Notes under the pieces: generated by a model
Told to the model about the DNA's origin: nothing
Seen by the model: the letters and a program-made list of their open reading frames with translations, nothing else
Database searches by the model: none
Virus record (IMG/VR): IMGVR_UViG_3300032236_000448
Coordinates: 1 to 34,031 of that record
Source of the DNA: a virus
Reading direction: 5' to 3' (one strand)
Length of the DNA: 34,031 nucleotides
Shown here: positions 8,149 to 17,008 of the stretch, piece after piece
How the letters are laid out: each line of letters begins with the position of its first letter
Position numbering within the stretch: the stretch's first letter is position 1
Made by a program: the position numbers and the translations under genes

Positions 8149-9771
8149 TTAGGCGGCGGTGATACCGGTGATTGAACCCGACCATGCTGGCGCGTAGGAC
8201 ACGAACGTGCCGTACCAGTATGAAGAGGTTTCGTACTCGAACTGGGTTACAGGCCAGTTGATTCCGGTGTAGTCCTGAACGTTGACAACTTCCCAAGTGT
8301 TCGAGACCTGTGAGTCAGGAATTGGGAGGGTGTACGACAGGATCGCGGTGTTGCCCTGTGGCATCCACGGATGGACTGTCATTGGGACAATCTTGCCTGT
8401 GACCTCGTTCTGGATGGCGGTGATGACAGAACCGATAACGGCGTTGCCAACCTCATCCTGCTGGAGGGTGAGACGGTAGTTCGTCGATGAGCTGTTCTTC
8501 AGCAACTCAGACAACTGCTTACGGTCGGAACCGTTGAACAGGATTTCGTCTGGGTCTGCCTTGACGTTGTTATACATCGAAGCGAACGCGGTCTGGAACT
8601 CTGCACCGGGGCTTACAGCGTTGAAGGTGCCGTTGAGGTTCTTGGTGTAACCCGAGTTGGCTCCTGTGACGTAGGCCATGATGCCGTCGTAACCGTTTGC
8701 GTAAGCCGAGGTGTCAGCACCTGCGCCGTGATTACCTGCGTTGTCGCCAGTCGTTGGGATGGTTCCCTGAAGGGTGAACAGATTGGAACCTGTGCGACCT
8801 GCGTAGAAACAGGATGCTGCTGCAACACCGGCTGCGCCGTGTGCTGCATACACCTTGTAACCGAGTGCGCCAGTCACGTTGTTCACGGTCACATCGACAA
8901 CCTGACCAGAGGTGAGGTTCGAACCGAGAACGGTCTGAGCTGAAACAACGGACTCACCAAACGCACCAGCGTCGGTCGTCACGAACACGGTCACCTTGTC
9001 GGTGAGGCCGAGAGCGGTTTCACCGGTGACAGCGGCACGGGCGGTGAGGGTGACTGTGGTTGGTGCTGCGAGTGCGCCACCGAAACCAGAAGCGGTTCCG
9101 CGACCCATAAGAAGCATCTTCTCTTCCATCAACATCGAAGAGTAAAGAAGCGACTGTGCGCTCAATGCACGGATGTCTTGGAAACCCTGACCGGCGTACT
9201 GTGCCTGCCAGCTCACGCTGTCGCTGAGACCAAACTGGAAGTAAGGAACGATCTGGTCGTCACCAGCGTAAGCAATCTTGCTTCCGCGAGCGAGGTACAG
9301 AGGGTTGCTTGCACCAGAAGGAGCGAAGTTGTTCTGGGTGGTCTCGGAGATACCGGGGTGGATGTTGCTTGTTCCGCCAGTACCTGAACCGGTGATGCCG
9401 GTGATGCGCTTGAAACGGCGAGCGGTGCCCTGACCCTTGGTACGAGCCAACTTGTTACGAAGTGGGGTCGGACGTGGAGCGAGGTACTTGGCTGGCGATT
9501 CAAGGTCGAACGGTACGAGACCGGTGCCGATAGGCGAACCAGTGGTGGAGCCGTTACCTACGGTGATGTCCTTCAAGATCTCGCGCTGTGCGGCAATCTG
9601 GGCACCGATGCTTACCGGGTCAAGACCGAACGACTTCTGAATGGTCGGGTCGGCCTGTGCAGCGTCAGCAGAGGCGATGGACTTGTTGAGGGCTTCCGAA
9701 AAAGCCTCGCTACGAAGAGCGAGTTCCTTCGGATCGTTAGTGCCGAAAATCTCGGCTGGGGAGTTGCTCAT
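8149..9771 (-). CDS. Major capsid protein
   Basis: A 540-aa protein in the expected place after the prohead protease/scaffold. A helical N-terminal region (about residues 1-110) is followed by an HK97-like core with NFAPSGASNPLYLARGSKIAYAGDD-type sequence and a long helix containing QDIRALSAQSLLYSSMLMEEKM (spine helix). An Ala/Thr/Gly-rich insertion (around 225-345) looks like an Ig-like or surface insertion domain. The C-terminal part (EILFNGSDRKQLSELLKN, then VPMTVHPWMPQG) fits the P and A domains. AAAGGA lies 8 nt before the ATG. The strong hairpin behind it suits a highly expressed gene. Confidence 0.9.
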   Translation of the reverse strand: MSNSPAEIFGTNDPKELALRSEAFSEALNKSIASADAAQADPTIQKSFGLDPVSIGAQIAAQREILKDITVGNGSTTGSPIGTGLVPFDLESPAKYLAPRPTPLRNKLARTKGQGTARRFKRITGITGSGTGGTSNIHPGISETTQNNFAPSGASNPLYLARGSKIAYAGDDQIVPYFQFGLSDSVSWQAQYAGQGFQDIRALSAQSLLYSSMLMEEKMLLMGRGTASGFGGALAAPTTVTLTARAAVTGETALGLTDKVTVFVTTDAGAFGESVVSAQTVLGSNLTSGQVVDVTVNNVTGALGYKVYAAHGAAGVAAASCFYAGRTGSNLFTLQGTIPTTGDNAGNHGAGADTSAYANGYDGIMAYVTGANSGYTKNLNGTFNAVSPGAEFQTAFASMYNNVKADPDEILFNGSDRKQLSELLKNSSSTNYRLTLQQDEVGNAVIGSVITAIQNEVTGKIVPMTVHPWMPQGNTAILSYTLPIPDSQVSNTWEVVNVQDYTGINWPVTQFEYETSSYWYGTFVSYAPAWSGSITGITAA

Positions 9772-9783
9772 GGAAGTAATCCT

Positions 9784-11505
9784 TTACTTAGAGGGGGTGA
9801 GTTCCATCGCAAGAGCGAGATAGCCCTTAGCGAGGATTGGGTCAGTTGTTGCGAAAGCCTTGGCACGATACTCCTCAGCCTTCGCAATGTTTTCGTCAAC
9901 TGCTGGCTTAGGAGTGCCAACAGCCATACGCACAGGTGCCGCCGCTGGCGACTTCTCCACAACCGACAAACGCTCCGTGACTTCCTGCACGGACTTTGCG
10001 ATGTCCTCTGTAGTGGCGATGCCCTTGAGCAGTTCGCTGTATGTGTTGTTGAGCAGACTAAGCGACTTCTCAATCCGCTTCAACTTCTTGTGCATCTTCG
10101 CAAGAACAACATCATCCGATGCCTTACCTGCGACGCCGGCAACACCACCGGGACGCGATGATTCCTCACCGAGTTCCTGCGATGATTCCTCACCGGGCTT
10201 CTGTGACGACTCTTCAGATGCTGCGGCCTTCATTTCGGTAGCGGAGTAGCCACCCTCGGCACACTTGCACTCACCCTTCATTTCTTTGCAGTCCTTGCAA
10301 ACCTTCACGAAACGGGAAGCCTTCTTTGGTGCAGGAAGGTTTGAATCCTCAGAAGTCATCTCAGGGCTTGACTCCTCAGGAGCTGAAGCCTCGGTTGATT
10401 CCTCGGTCACTTCCATGCTGGATTCCTCGGTTGACTCCTCAGAACTGGTTTCCTCTTTTGACATAGTCATCTCCTTGTTCGTATCCCAATTCTCAGGGAG
10501 TAGATCGGTGGCACCCAACGCACGGGCGCGGCGAATGATGTGTTCCTTCACAGCCTCTTTGTCTTTTGCGCGACCGAACGACTGAATAGCGTTCCTCAGG
10601 TCAGCGACATGGGCGATGGGGTACGAACCGTCTGGCATTGCGTGACCACGCTCGGCAAGGTCGGCGCGTTCACCAGCTGATACTTCACGCTTCTCAACAA
10701 GTTCTTCGACAGCGATGATGTCAGAACCGTCAGCCTTAGCAACAGTCAAGGTGCAGGTCGGGTTCGCTGGGCGGTCAACAAGGGAAACCTCAACGATTTC
10801 GCCACCACAGATACGTCCACCAGCAGCCTTATCATCCTTGATAACCCTCGGGTTACGGATGCCGATACTGAAACCCTTCAGGACACCAGTCTCAACCTTC
10901 TTCACCGAGGCTGGGTCAACAACACGGGCAGTAATCCAATGCTCGTCACCCTTGTTTTCATACTCGGTCGCCACACCAGCAGCAATATTCGAGTGCTGTT
11001 CACGGATGTTTCCCCATTGGAACCATGAAGGCATCGCAGACTTCAACCAGTCCGGGTCACAGATTTGCTGATCAGAGTCGACAGAATCATCAGTGGCGAT
11101 ACCAGTCACAAGCAGAGTGCCATCGTCCTGCTTGTCAGCCTTGATAATCCCAAAGAACGCGGACGCCTCAGTTGCGACGGTTGCCTTTTCACTCATTGAT
11201 TCAACAATCCTTTTACTCCATGCGTATCCTGCGTCCCCTCCCCACGCATCCCAAGCCACACGTCCTGCGCTCGGTTTCGACAAGTTATCAAAGTCCTTGC
11301 CCTTCTTGTCCACCTCATGGCGTGAGAAGAACGAATACATACGTTTGATGGTTTCAGTAGAGACAGGTTGACGGTTCGCCAGTTGTGATGCTCGGCGTCT
11401 GCCGACATCGGTGAACCCTGAACCAGCACGGCCTTCCTCCAACCAGCGGAGCGCACGTTTAGCGGCGTTCGCTACCTCGGCTGTTGGGGTGAACGTCTCG
11501 TTCAT
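9784..11505 (-). CDS. Prohead protease fused to an N-terminal domain and a scaffold-like region
   Basis: A 573-aa multidomain protein. Residues 1-105 form a conserved phage domain marked by RAWDAWGGD-like residues (V83AWDAWGGDAG). Residues 110-260 look like an XkdF/HK97-type maturation protease, with candidate catalytic His171 (EQHSN) and Ser213 (GFSIG) and a closing EVSLVDRPANP. Residues 275-340 hold a small domain typical of these proteins. Then comes an acidic Glu/Ser region (345-400), a CKDC...CKC cluster, more EESS repeats and a coiled coil near 470-530 that would serve as scaffold. The ATG directly follows the stop of the upstream gene. The function would be capsid assembly followed by cleavage. 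Confidence 0.85.
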   Translation of the reverse strand: MNETFTPTAEVANAAKRALRWLEEGRAGSGFTDVGRRRASQLANRQPVSTETIKRMYSFFSRHEVDKKGKDFDNLSKPSAGRVAWDAWGGDAGYAWSKRIVESMSEKATVATEASAFFGIIKADKQDDGTLLVTGIATDDSVDSDQQICDPDWLKSAMPSWFQWGNIREQHSNIAAGVATEYENKGDEHWITARVVDPASVKKVETGVLKGFSIGIRNPRVIKDDKAAGGRICGGEIVEVSLVDRPANPTCTLTVAKADGSDIIAVEELVEKREVSAGERADLAERGHAMPDGSYPIAHVADLRNAIQSFGRAKDKEAVKEHIIRRARALGATDLLPENWDTNKEMTMSKEETSSEESTEESSMEVTEESTEASAPEESSPEMTSEDSNLPAPKKASRFVKVCKDCKEMKGECKCAEGGYSATEMKAAASEESSQKPGEESSQELGEESSRPGGVAGVAGKASDDVVLAKMHKKLKRIEKSLSLLNNTYSELLKGIATTEDIAKSVQEVTERLSVVEKSPAAAPVRMAVGTPKPAVDENIAKAEEYRAKAFATTDPILAKGYLALAMELTPSK

Positions 11506-11784
11506 TTATGACGGGTTAGCGTTCGTTTCCAGAATGTGGATCACACCTGTACCGGTAGATACAGCGGCGTACAGGGATTCACCGAACGGGACGGTGAGCG
11601 AGTAGGCGTCGGTGTTGTTCGTCAAATGCAAACCCCACGACGATGAAGTATTCACAGTCGGGCCACCGAAATGGACATCCTTACCGGTGGAAGTCGTGTT
11701 GATGATGATGGTGTCACCCTTCGGGTTGTTTGATGTCCACACAAGGGTGGGTGATGTCCCGACCGTGATGTCGTAATGCTTCAT
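11506..11784 (-). CDS. Small beta-rich structural protein
   Basis: A 92-aa protein rich in Thr, Ser, Asn and Val with no Cys. Its beta-strand pattern (PTLVWTSNNPKGDTIIINTTS, then YSLTVPFGESLYAAV) is typical of small head-fibre or decoration proteins. The ATG at 11784 overlaps the portal stop as TAATG, and the gene lies between portal and protease. No named family was recognised. A virion role is inferred from position and composition. Confidence 0.7.
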   Translation of the reverse strand: MKHYDITVGTSPTLVWTSNNPKGDTIIINTTSTGKDVHFGGPTVNTSSSWGLHLTNNTDAYSLTVPFGESLYAAVSTGTGVIHILETNANPS

Positions 11785-14741
11785 TAGTTCTCCAATGTCC
11801 AGCAGTTAGCCCAATCAGCACCCAGCAACCAGTACGCGGTGAGACGGTGATGCCCATCGTAAATGAGGTTTCTACCGTTGTCTACGAGGATGTTCGGAAG
11901 ACTCTTGTTGTCGTGAGCTGAGTCGTTCAAATGCTTCAGATGCCATTCGACGTTTTTGCGTTGCACATACAGTTGGGTGGCGACCAGTTTCTCAATCTCG
12001 AACGACTTCAACGGTGCGTCACCCCACAAGTCGTGTTCCACCTTTGGGCGAGGCACAGACTTCCAAGGGACATCGATATATCCCTCCATCCCTTTCGCGT
12101 CTGGAATCTCATCCAGTTTGTCAATAGCGACATCAATCGCTTTCCTTTTCACTTTGACAAGTTCAGGTTCGGCAGCGAGTTCAATGTCGTCGTTCATAGT
12201 TGGTTCCTCAGAATCGAAAGCGGACGGAATCAGCTGGCAACCACAATACGGATGCTCAGGAGGTTCAGGGGCGGCGTTGATGGGGTACGGACTTCCCTCT
12301 TCTTGGGCTTTACATTCCTCACAAGCGTTATCGTCCGCTGTCTGCCAATCCACCATTGATGCACCGTTCTCCCGGTACGAATCCAGTTGGGCAGCAGTGT
12401 TCGCACGGGACATTTCTGTGGCGGCAATCATTTCGGCACGGAACGGGTCATCAACCACATCGGACAACGCTTTCGCGGTTTCCTTCACACCGAGACCGTT
12501 CTTGGATGCGTTCGCTAACACCCTCCCCATCATTTGAAGACGGGTGTCCGTGATGCCTGAAATGGTGACGCCGGCACGGTCAAGGATTTGTTGAAGGCCT
12601 GCACCAGTCCCTTCTTCGCCTAACAGTTTCTCGGCTTTGGCAGGGTTACCCGGTATCCAGCCAGCCCAGTCCGCGTTCTCCAAATTGTCGGCCTTCACCC
12701 GTTTACGGGCACGAGCAACCAGAACCTGACCAGACTGTTTACCCATCCAGCCAGCCTCCCAGTAAAGGTTCGTCAACATCTTCACAGCGTCAGCCTTGAA
12801 CGGTTTGATGTTCTGCTCCCGAAGGAACAACATCGGATCAGAATGGCTAGACGCCAACCATGCGTCCGCTACCTTGCTGGTATCAACGTTTCCAAGCGAA
12901 GCGAACTTCTTCTTGTAAATCCTCACCAACTGTTCCGCCCGTGCCCTTGCCGGATGGTTCTTGGGGAATGGTTCCCCGGCTCGCACTTTTGGGCGGACAC
13001 CACCTGCCTTATGCAGATGCCATGCGTAATCCCTAGCGGCTTTGGTGTCTTCTTTGGCGAGACGGTTCAACACTTCAGCAAGGTCGTCGTCGATGTGGGT
13101 GAACTGGAAGTCGCGTGGCTTTGTGGTTTTTGCCCATTTGATGAATGTTTCCAGTTCCGCTTTCCCTGCTTCCATGTCGGGGTTGTCGTCGATGGTGCCT
13201 TGGTCTTGTTCGTCGGCTTGGAACGACACAGCCTCAAACGTGGCAGCCAACGGAACTATCTGACCACCTTGAACGATGAGAGGTGAATCCGCTTCGGGGA
13301 ATGTGAACAGCGGTTGTCCAGCCTCGGAACGGATCTCGTTCCAAGTTTTCTGACCAGAGAACAATTCGGTCTGCCGGCGTGTCGCCTGTGCCATCTCATC
13401 CTCGGCGGTGGATTCGGAGAACACGAACGCAAGGTCACGAGGCATACCAAGGAATCGGTGCGACAACTGGTTCAGGAGGTCTTCCACCCATGCGACCAAC
13501 GGTTTGATACCGATGGCTTCCGCAGATGATGCTTCACCGTCCTGATGGCCTTTACCTCCGAGACCTGACTGTGGGGTGAACCCGATCTGGGTGGGGAGAA
13601 CACCGAAATGTCCGCAGATGGATTTGATGAGGAAATTGTCGAACACGTCCGAATATTTTGAGTCGGCTTGGAGTAGTGCTTCAGGTTTGAACCCTTTGGG
13701 GAACAGACGGGCACGGCGACGCTGCTCAAGGTTGCCAGCGAGTTGGTCGTTCATTACCTGTTCGTAGGCGGTAATCAGCTGGGGGTTGGTGCCGAACTCG
13801 ATGTCGGTCATCACAGCAAGGTCAGGGATGACGCCATCGGTGAACTCGGTACGGAACCATTGCAGACGTTTCATGTAGAGGTCTACGAGTGGGAGGGCGC
13901 GTTCCACCGGGCTGAAACCGTATGGGGTGAATGAGCGACGGTTCCTTGGGACGTAGATGAGGTCGTCGGCGGTGAACTCTCCATCGGCGTCTGCGGAGGC
14001 AGTGAACTCACCTCTTGGGAATCCCCACAGGATCTGTTGGAACGCTGGGTGTGGTGGGATGGGGCGCGAACCGTGAGCGTTCAACAATGGCTTGATGGTG
14101 GTGCCATCCAAGATTTCAAGGCTGTGCAGGTTCTTGTTGTCCAACGTCTTATTCGGGTAGATGGACAGCGCATCAACAACCAGTACCTCTTCCAAGGCCA
14201 TCATCAACCACTCTTGGAACGACATACCGTTCATGCGGTCAGGCATCCGCCAGAAGTCCTTAGCGGCGGTGATTTCGGCGGCGTACTTCTCGCGCACCAA
14301 CTTCGCGGCAGCAGTCGAACCCAAACCGTTCTCAGCCATGACACGGGTGACAGCGTCCTCGTTGATGGTGATATCCCAATCCATGCCCGAAATAATCGCC
14401 TTGTTCACCTCAATGCATTTACGGACAATGTCCGCCATATCAGCTACTTCACGCAACACACGGAACGGGATGTCGCGCTGCTCCGTGATTTGAATGTTCC
14501 ATGCGACCGGGAACTCATACTTGCGTGGATCCGCGCGACCGTCATCTCGGGGGCGGTTGATGAGTGACGGGATGAGAGGCATCGCCGGTGGGAACGGTGT
14601 TGTTGCCAGTTCTGGTTCGCGTGGGAGAGGGTTCGCGGTGGTGCCTGAACCTTGGCTGAGAGCAACGATTTGTTGTTCGGATTGGGTGGTTGCTCCTGCT
14701 GGGAGGCGTAACGCCTTCGCCAGTCTGTCTCTTATTGCCAT
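11784..14741 (-). CDS. Portal protein fused to Mu F-like and C-terminal ParB-like domains
   Basis: A 985-aa protein, about twice the usual portal length. Residues ~60-480 are portal-like (VADMADIVRKCIEVNKAI, WGFPRGEF, LIYVPRN, PVERALPLVDLYMKRLQWF, LPTQIGFT). A helical linker follows. Residues ~690-845 match the phage Mu F-like head-morphogenesis domain: ATEMSRANTAAQLDSYRENG, Cys807 and Cys810 in NACEEC, and HPYCGCQL with Cys833 and Cys835. Residues ~905-985 look like a ParB/sulfiredoxin-type fold, with the key loop YDGHHRLTAYWLLG at 961-974. The portal forms the dodecameric DNA entry ring and the MuF part would sit inside the head. The ParB-like tail may be an injected effector, but that is inference. 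AGAGG precedes the ATG. Confidence 0.88.
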   Translation of the reverse strand: MAIRDRLAKALRLPAGATTQSEQQIVALSQGSGTTANPLPREPELATTPFPPAMPLIPSLINRPRDDGRADPRKYEFPVAWNIQITEQRDIPFRVLREVADMADIVRKCIEVNKAIISGMDWDITINEDAVTRVMAENGLGSTAAAKLVREKYAAEITAAKDFWRMPDRMNGMSFQEWLMMALEEVLVVDALSIYPNKTLDNKNLHSLEILDGTTIKPLLNAHGSRPIPPHPAFQQILWGFPRGEFTASADADGEFTADDLIYVPRNRRSFTPYGFSPVERALPLVDLYMKRLQWFRTEFTDGVIPDLAVMTDIEFGTNPQLITAYEQVMNDQLAGNLEQRRRARLFPKGFKPEALLQADSKYSDVFDNFLIKSICGHFGVLPTQIGFTPQSGLGGKGHQDGEASSAEAIGIKPLVAWVEDLLNQLSHRFLGMPRDLAFVFSESTAEDEMAQATRRQTELFSGQKTWNEIRSEAGQPLFTFPEADSPLIVQGGQIVPLAATFEAVSFQADEQDQGTIDDNPDMEAGKAELETFIKWAKTTKPRDFQFTHIDDDLAEVLNRLAKEDTKAARDYAWHLHKAGGVRPKVRAGEPFPKNHPARARAEQLVRIYKKKFASLGNVDTSKVADAWLASSHSDPMLFLREQNIKPFKADAVKMLTNLYWEAGWMGKQSGQVLVARARKRVKADNLENADWAGWIPGNPAKAEKLLGEEGTGAGLQQILDRAGVTISGITDTRLQMMGRVLANASKNGLGVKETAKALSDVVDDPFRAEMIAATEMSRANTAAQLDSYRENGASMVDWQTADDNACEECKAQEEGSPYPINAAPEPPEHPYCGCQLIPSAFDSEEPTMNDDIELAAEPELVKVKRKAIDVAIDKLDEIPDAKGMEGYIDVPWKSVPRPKVEHDLWGDAPLKSFEIEKLVATQLYVQRKNVEWHLKHLNDSAHDNKSLPNILVDNGRNLIYDGHHRLTAYWLLGADWANCWTLEN

Positions 14742-14789
14742 TTGTCGCCTCTCAACCAGTTGTTGCTTCGCGGAGTGAAGTGGAAGTTA

Positions 14790-16097
14790 TCAGACAGGAA
14801 GTGGTTGGCGACATGACTCGCAGAACACAGCGGTCTTCTTGTTGGGGTAACCACAGGGGCACATTTTGGCTATCGCTTGGAGATAGGTGAGGGCACCTGA
14901 GTGTTGGATGAGTTCGGTGAAAGCCCATACGAGGGCGTCTAGACGGTCGGGTGATTTCGGGTCGTCTGGTGTCCATGTGGTCAGCTGTGATTCGAGTTGT
15001 GGGAACACACCAACGTGGTGGATGCGTCCCTGTTCGTAGAGGGCGGAGATGGGTTCGGCACGGGTCTGTTTCCCTTTGGAGGCTCGCACCTCCACGATGG
15101 GGAGCGAGGGTCTAACGGTGCGTAGGACTTGGGCGACCATTTGCCCACCTTGGTTGATTTCGACGACGACAGCGTCAGCCATATGGGTGTCATACGTCTC
15201 CACAACCCTCCTAGCCCAAGCATCGGGTGTGCCTCTCGTCGTGTAGTCCGCGATCACATAGCCGTGTTGGTGCGTGTCGCGGCCTGCGACGATGATGCCG
15301 GTCTCGTCACCGGTGTCTGTGACGGCTGGGTCAACAGCGACCACAGTTCTAACGAGTTGTGGTACCTCGGAGATTCGGGTCGCTTCAATCTTGTCCAACG
15401 ACCACAACGCACCCTCAACATCCTCCAAGAGTTCGCCCATGATTTCCTGCTTACCCAAACGTGTCCCCTCATATCGGGACATGAGTTCGGCAAGGAACGT
15501 GGGGGCAAGGTTGTCGGCGTTGTCGTAAGTGGATCCGCGTGTCACCATCACAGAACCGTCCTTACGGTTCAGCAAAGTACGCACCAAAGGGACAGGTTTC
15601 GGTGTTGAGGTCGCTACGGCTTGTGGATGGTCACCGAGGCGTAACCCCATGACCATCATGTCCCATGCTTCGGTGCCGTACTCGAACGCTGCGATCTCAT
15701 CCAGCCAGACGTAGTGGTGCTGTGGGCCTCTGAGACGGTCTGGTTCTTCACCGCTGAATAGTTTGATACGGGACTCGTTCACCAGCGTTATCTCACCGAG
15801 GGAACGGTTCCATTTCTTCAACTGCCCATACCGGTGGAGAACGTTGACAATGCCTGACTCCCCTTCCACACAAGTATCACGAGCATCTGCGAACGTTGGT
15901 GCGATAATCGCTCCGCGCGCACCCGGATTCCTCACCAACTGCCACGCTAACCATTCGGCACCGACACGGGTTTTCCCGAAACCACGCCCAGCCAACACAA
16001 GCCAAGTAATCCAATCCCCCTCGGGAGGTAACTGGGAAGGTCGGGCTTGTTGATGTTCCCAACGTACCCGGGCAGCGGCGATACGGGTCGCGGACAT
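14790..16097 (-). CDS. Terminase large subunit
   Basis: A 435-aa packaging motor protein of the Terminase_6 type. The Walker A is AGRGFGKT (36-43), the Walker B VWLDE (130-134), and a coupling motif STPKP follows near 164. The nuclease domain has AVDPA (D256), DTGDETG (D264), a VVEINQGG motif (E313) and DRLDALVWA (D387). The C terminus bears an extra zinc ribbon, Cys413, Cys415, Cys426 and Cys429, after the normal end of the nuclease domain. The ATG overlaps the upstream stop as TAATG. It would translocate and cut DNA together with the small subunit encoded about 1.1 kb upstream, separated by a group of tiny genes. Confidence 0.95.
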   Translation of the reverse strand: MSATRIAAARVRWEHQQARPSQLPPEGDWITWLVLAGRGFGKTRVGAEWLAWQLVRNPGARGAIIAPTFADARDTCVEGESGIVNVLHRYGQLKKWNRSLGEITLVNESRIKLFSGEEPDRLRGPQHHYVWLDEIAAFEYGTEAWDMMVMGLRLGDHPQAVATSTPKPVPLVRTLLNRKDGSVMVTRGSTYDNADNLAPTFLAELMSRYEGTRLGKQEIMGELLEDVEGALWSLDKIEATRISEVPQLVRTVVAVDPAVTDTGDETGIIVAGRDTHQHGYVIADYTTRGTPDAWARRVVETYDTHMADAVVVEINQGGQMVAQVLRTVRPSLPIVEVRASKGKQTRAEPISALYEQGRIHHVGVFPQLESQLTTWTPDDPKSPDRLDALVWAFTELIQHSGALTYLQAIAKMCPCGYPNKKTAVFCESCRQPLPV

Positions 16098-16252
16098 TAG
16101 TGGTGGGCTTGTATTTCTCGGCGGTGCAGTTCGGTTTGGGTTTCGTGCAACGCGGTCAGGACTTCTTGGTAGAGGGCACGGAACATGTCGCGTTCGGCTT
16201 CCAGCTGAGTGGCGTGGTCAATCCACCATTGGAGCGTCACTTTGTCAGTCAC
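16097..16252 (-). CDS. Small helical protein before terminase large subunit
   Basis: A 51-aa protein read from a GTG at 16252 that overlaps the stop of the upstream 31-codon gene by 8 nt. Its TAA overlaps the terminase ATG by one base. Almost the whole chain is predicted helix with a heptad-like pattern (HATQLEAERDMFRALYQEV, then LTALHETQTELHRRE), so a short coiled coil is likely. The tight coupling on both sides argues that it is translated. The function is unknown. Confidence 0.65.
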   Translation of the reverse strand: MTDKVTLQWWIDHATQLEAERDMFRALYQEVLTALHETQTELHRREIQAHH

Positions 16253-16340
16253 GGGTCGCCCACCAAGCCGTGACAAGGGCGAGGGTGAGACCAGCGAACC
16301 AGACTGTGATCTGAGCGATAACAGGGTTGGTGCAAGACAT
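16245..16340 (-). CDS. 31-aa single-span membrane peptide
   Basis: A tiny gene with ATG at 16340 overlapping the upstream stop as TGATG and with its own stop overlapping the next gene by 8 nt. The peptide has a short polar N terminus, a hydrophobic span of about 20 residues (VIAQITVWFAGLTLALVTAW) and a WATRD tail, so it should be a single-pass membrane peptide. No strong ribosome site is visible; translation would rely on coupling. The function is unknown. Confidence 0.5.
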   Translation of the reverse strand: MSCTNPVIAQITVWFAGLTLALVTAWWATRD

Positions 16341-16561
16341 CACCGTCTAATTGTCTTTCTGTACCACAAACGAATCGACGTAGTCAGATTTGGTTTCGGC
16401 CATTGAGCGATGTTCACAGCGGCTTGATGCCAGTTGTCGCGATCATGTCTGAGGGATTCGATTTTGTTGGCGGCATCGAACAGCAATAGTGAAAGGTCGA
16501 TGTTTTGTTCTGCTGGGTGGTAATCCCGTAAACGGGTCACGATGTCTACTTCAGTGGTCAT
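16340..16561 (-). CDS. DIVTRLR-family small protein, copy 3
   Basis: A 73-aa protein beginning with EVDIVTRLRDY and containing a helical NKIESLRHDRDNWHQAA segment. It is the third and most diverged member of a tandem family with the two genes just upstream, sharing both protein motif and a near-identical 5' nucleotide stretch (16526-16546). Members of this small phage family typically combine DIVTRLR with an A-x-EIERLR helix. It overlaps the upstream gene by 4 nt and the membrane peptide by 1 nt. The function is unknown. Confidence 0.7.
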   Translation of the reverse strand: MTTEVDIVTRLRDYHPAEQNIDLSLLLFDAANKIESLRHDRDNWHQAAVNIAQWPKPNLTTSIRLWYRKTIRR

Positions 16562-16803
16562 ATGTCTACTCGAGTTGCTTCGTAGTCTTTGATGGTTTTG
16601 TAGCCGAGGACGGTGGCGTCTGGGTTGTCTAGTTGTTGAATGATTTTGTAGAGGCCGTCGGTGAGGGTACGGAGACGCTCAATCTCGTCAGCGGCTTTAC
16701 ACGGCAAACATTCTCCGCAGTAATACGCACCCATAACGACGCAGTTTGCTTGAAGTTCTGCCACAAGGTTTTCCCGTAGTCGGGTCACGATGTCATCACT
16801 CAT
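16558..16803 (-). CDS. DIVTRLR-family small protein, copy 2 (with cysteines)
   Basis: An 81-aa protein starting SDDIVTRLREN, with a Cys-bearing insert (YYCGECLPCKAA) before ADEIERLR. The three cysteines in CGECLPC plus an earlier Cys could bind zinc. The first 29 bases of coding sequence (16774-16802) differ by one base from the same stretch in copy 1, so the two arose by recent duplication or are kept alike by recombination. It overlaps copy 1 by 8 nt. The function is unknown. Confidence 0.75.
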   Translation of the reverse strand: MSDDIVTRLRENLVAELQANCVVMGAYYCGECLPCKAADEIERLRTLTDGLYKIIQQLDNPDATVLGYKTIKDYEATRVDI

Positions 16804-17008
16804 TGCGGTATGCTAATTCAAGGGCAAGAATCCGTAACATTAAATTTTTTCGGTCAACTTCTGCGGCTTCCATCAGGTCGTCAGCAAACGCCCGTAAGCG
16901 TTCAATCTCATCGGCAATAGCCGACACGAGTTCAGGAGCCATCGTCATTTGATAGCCGTCCTCATGGCGCAACGCTTCCCGTAGTCGGGTCACAATGTCA
17001 TCACTCAC
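16796..17008 (-). CDS. DIVTRLR-family small protein, copy 1
   Basis: A 70-aa protein with SDDIVTRLREALRHEDG at the N terminus and a long helix containing IADEIERLRAFADDL. I chose the GTG at 17008, which aligns its start with that of copy 2; another GTG lies one codon upstream. AAGG precedes at an acceptable distance. It overlaps the upstream 74-aa gene by 8 nt. Unlike copy 2 it lacks cysteines. The function is unknown. Confidence 0.7.
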   Translation of the reverse strand: MSDDIVTRLREALRHEDGYQMTMAPELVSAIADEIERLRAFADDLMEAAEVDRKNLMLRILALELAYRNE

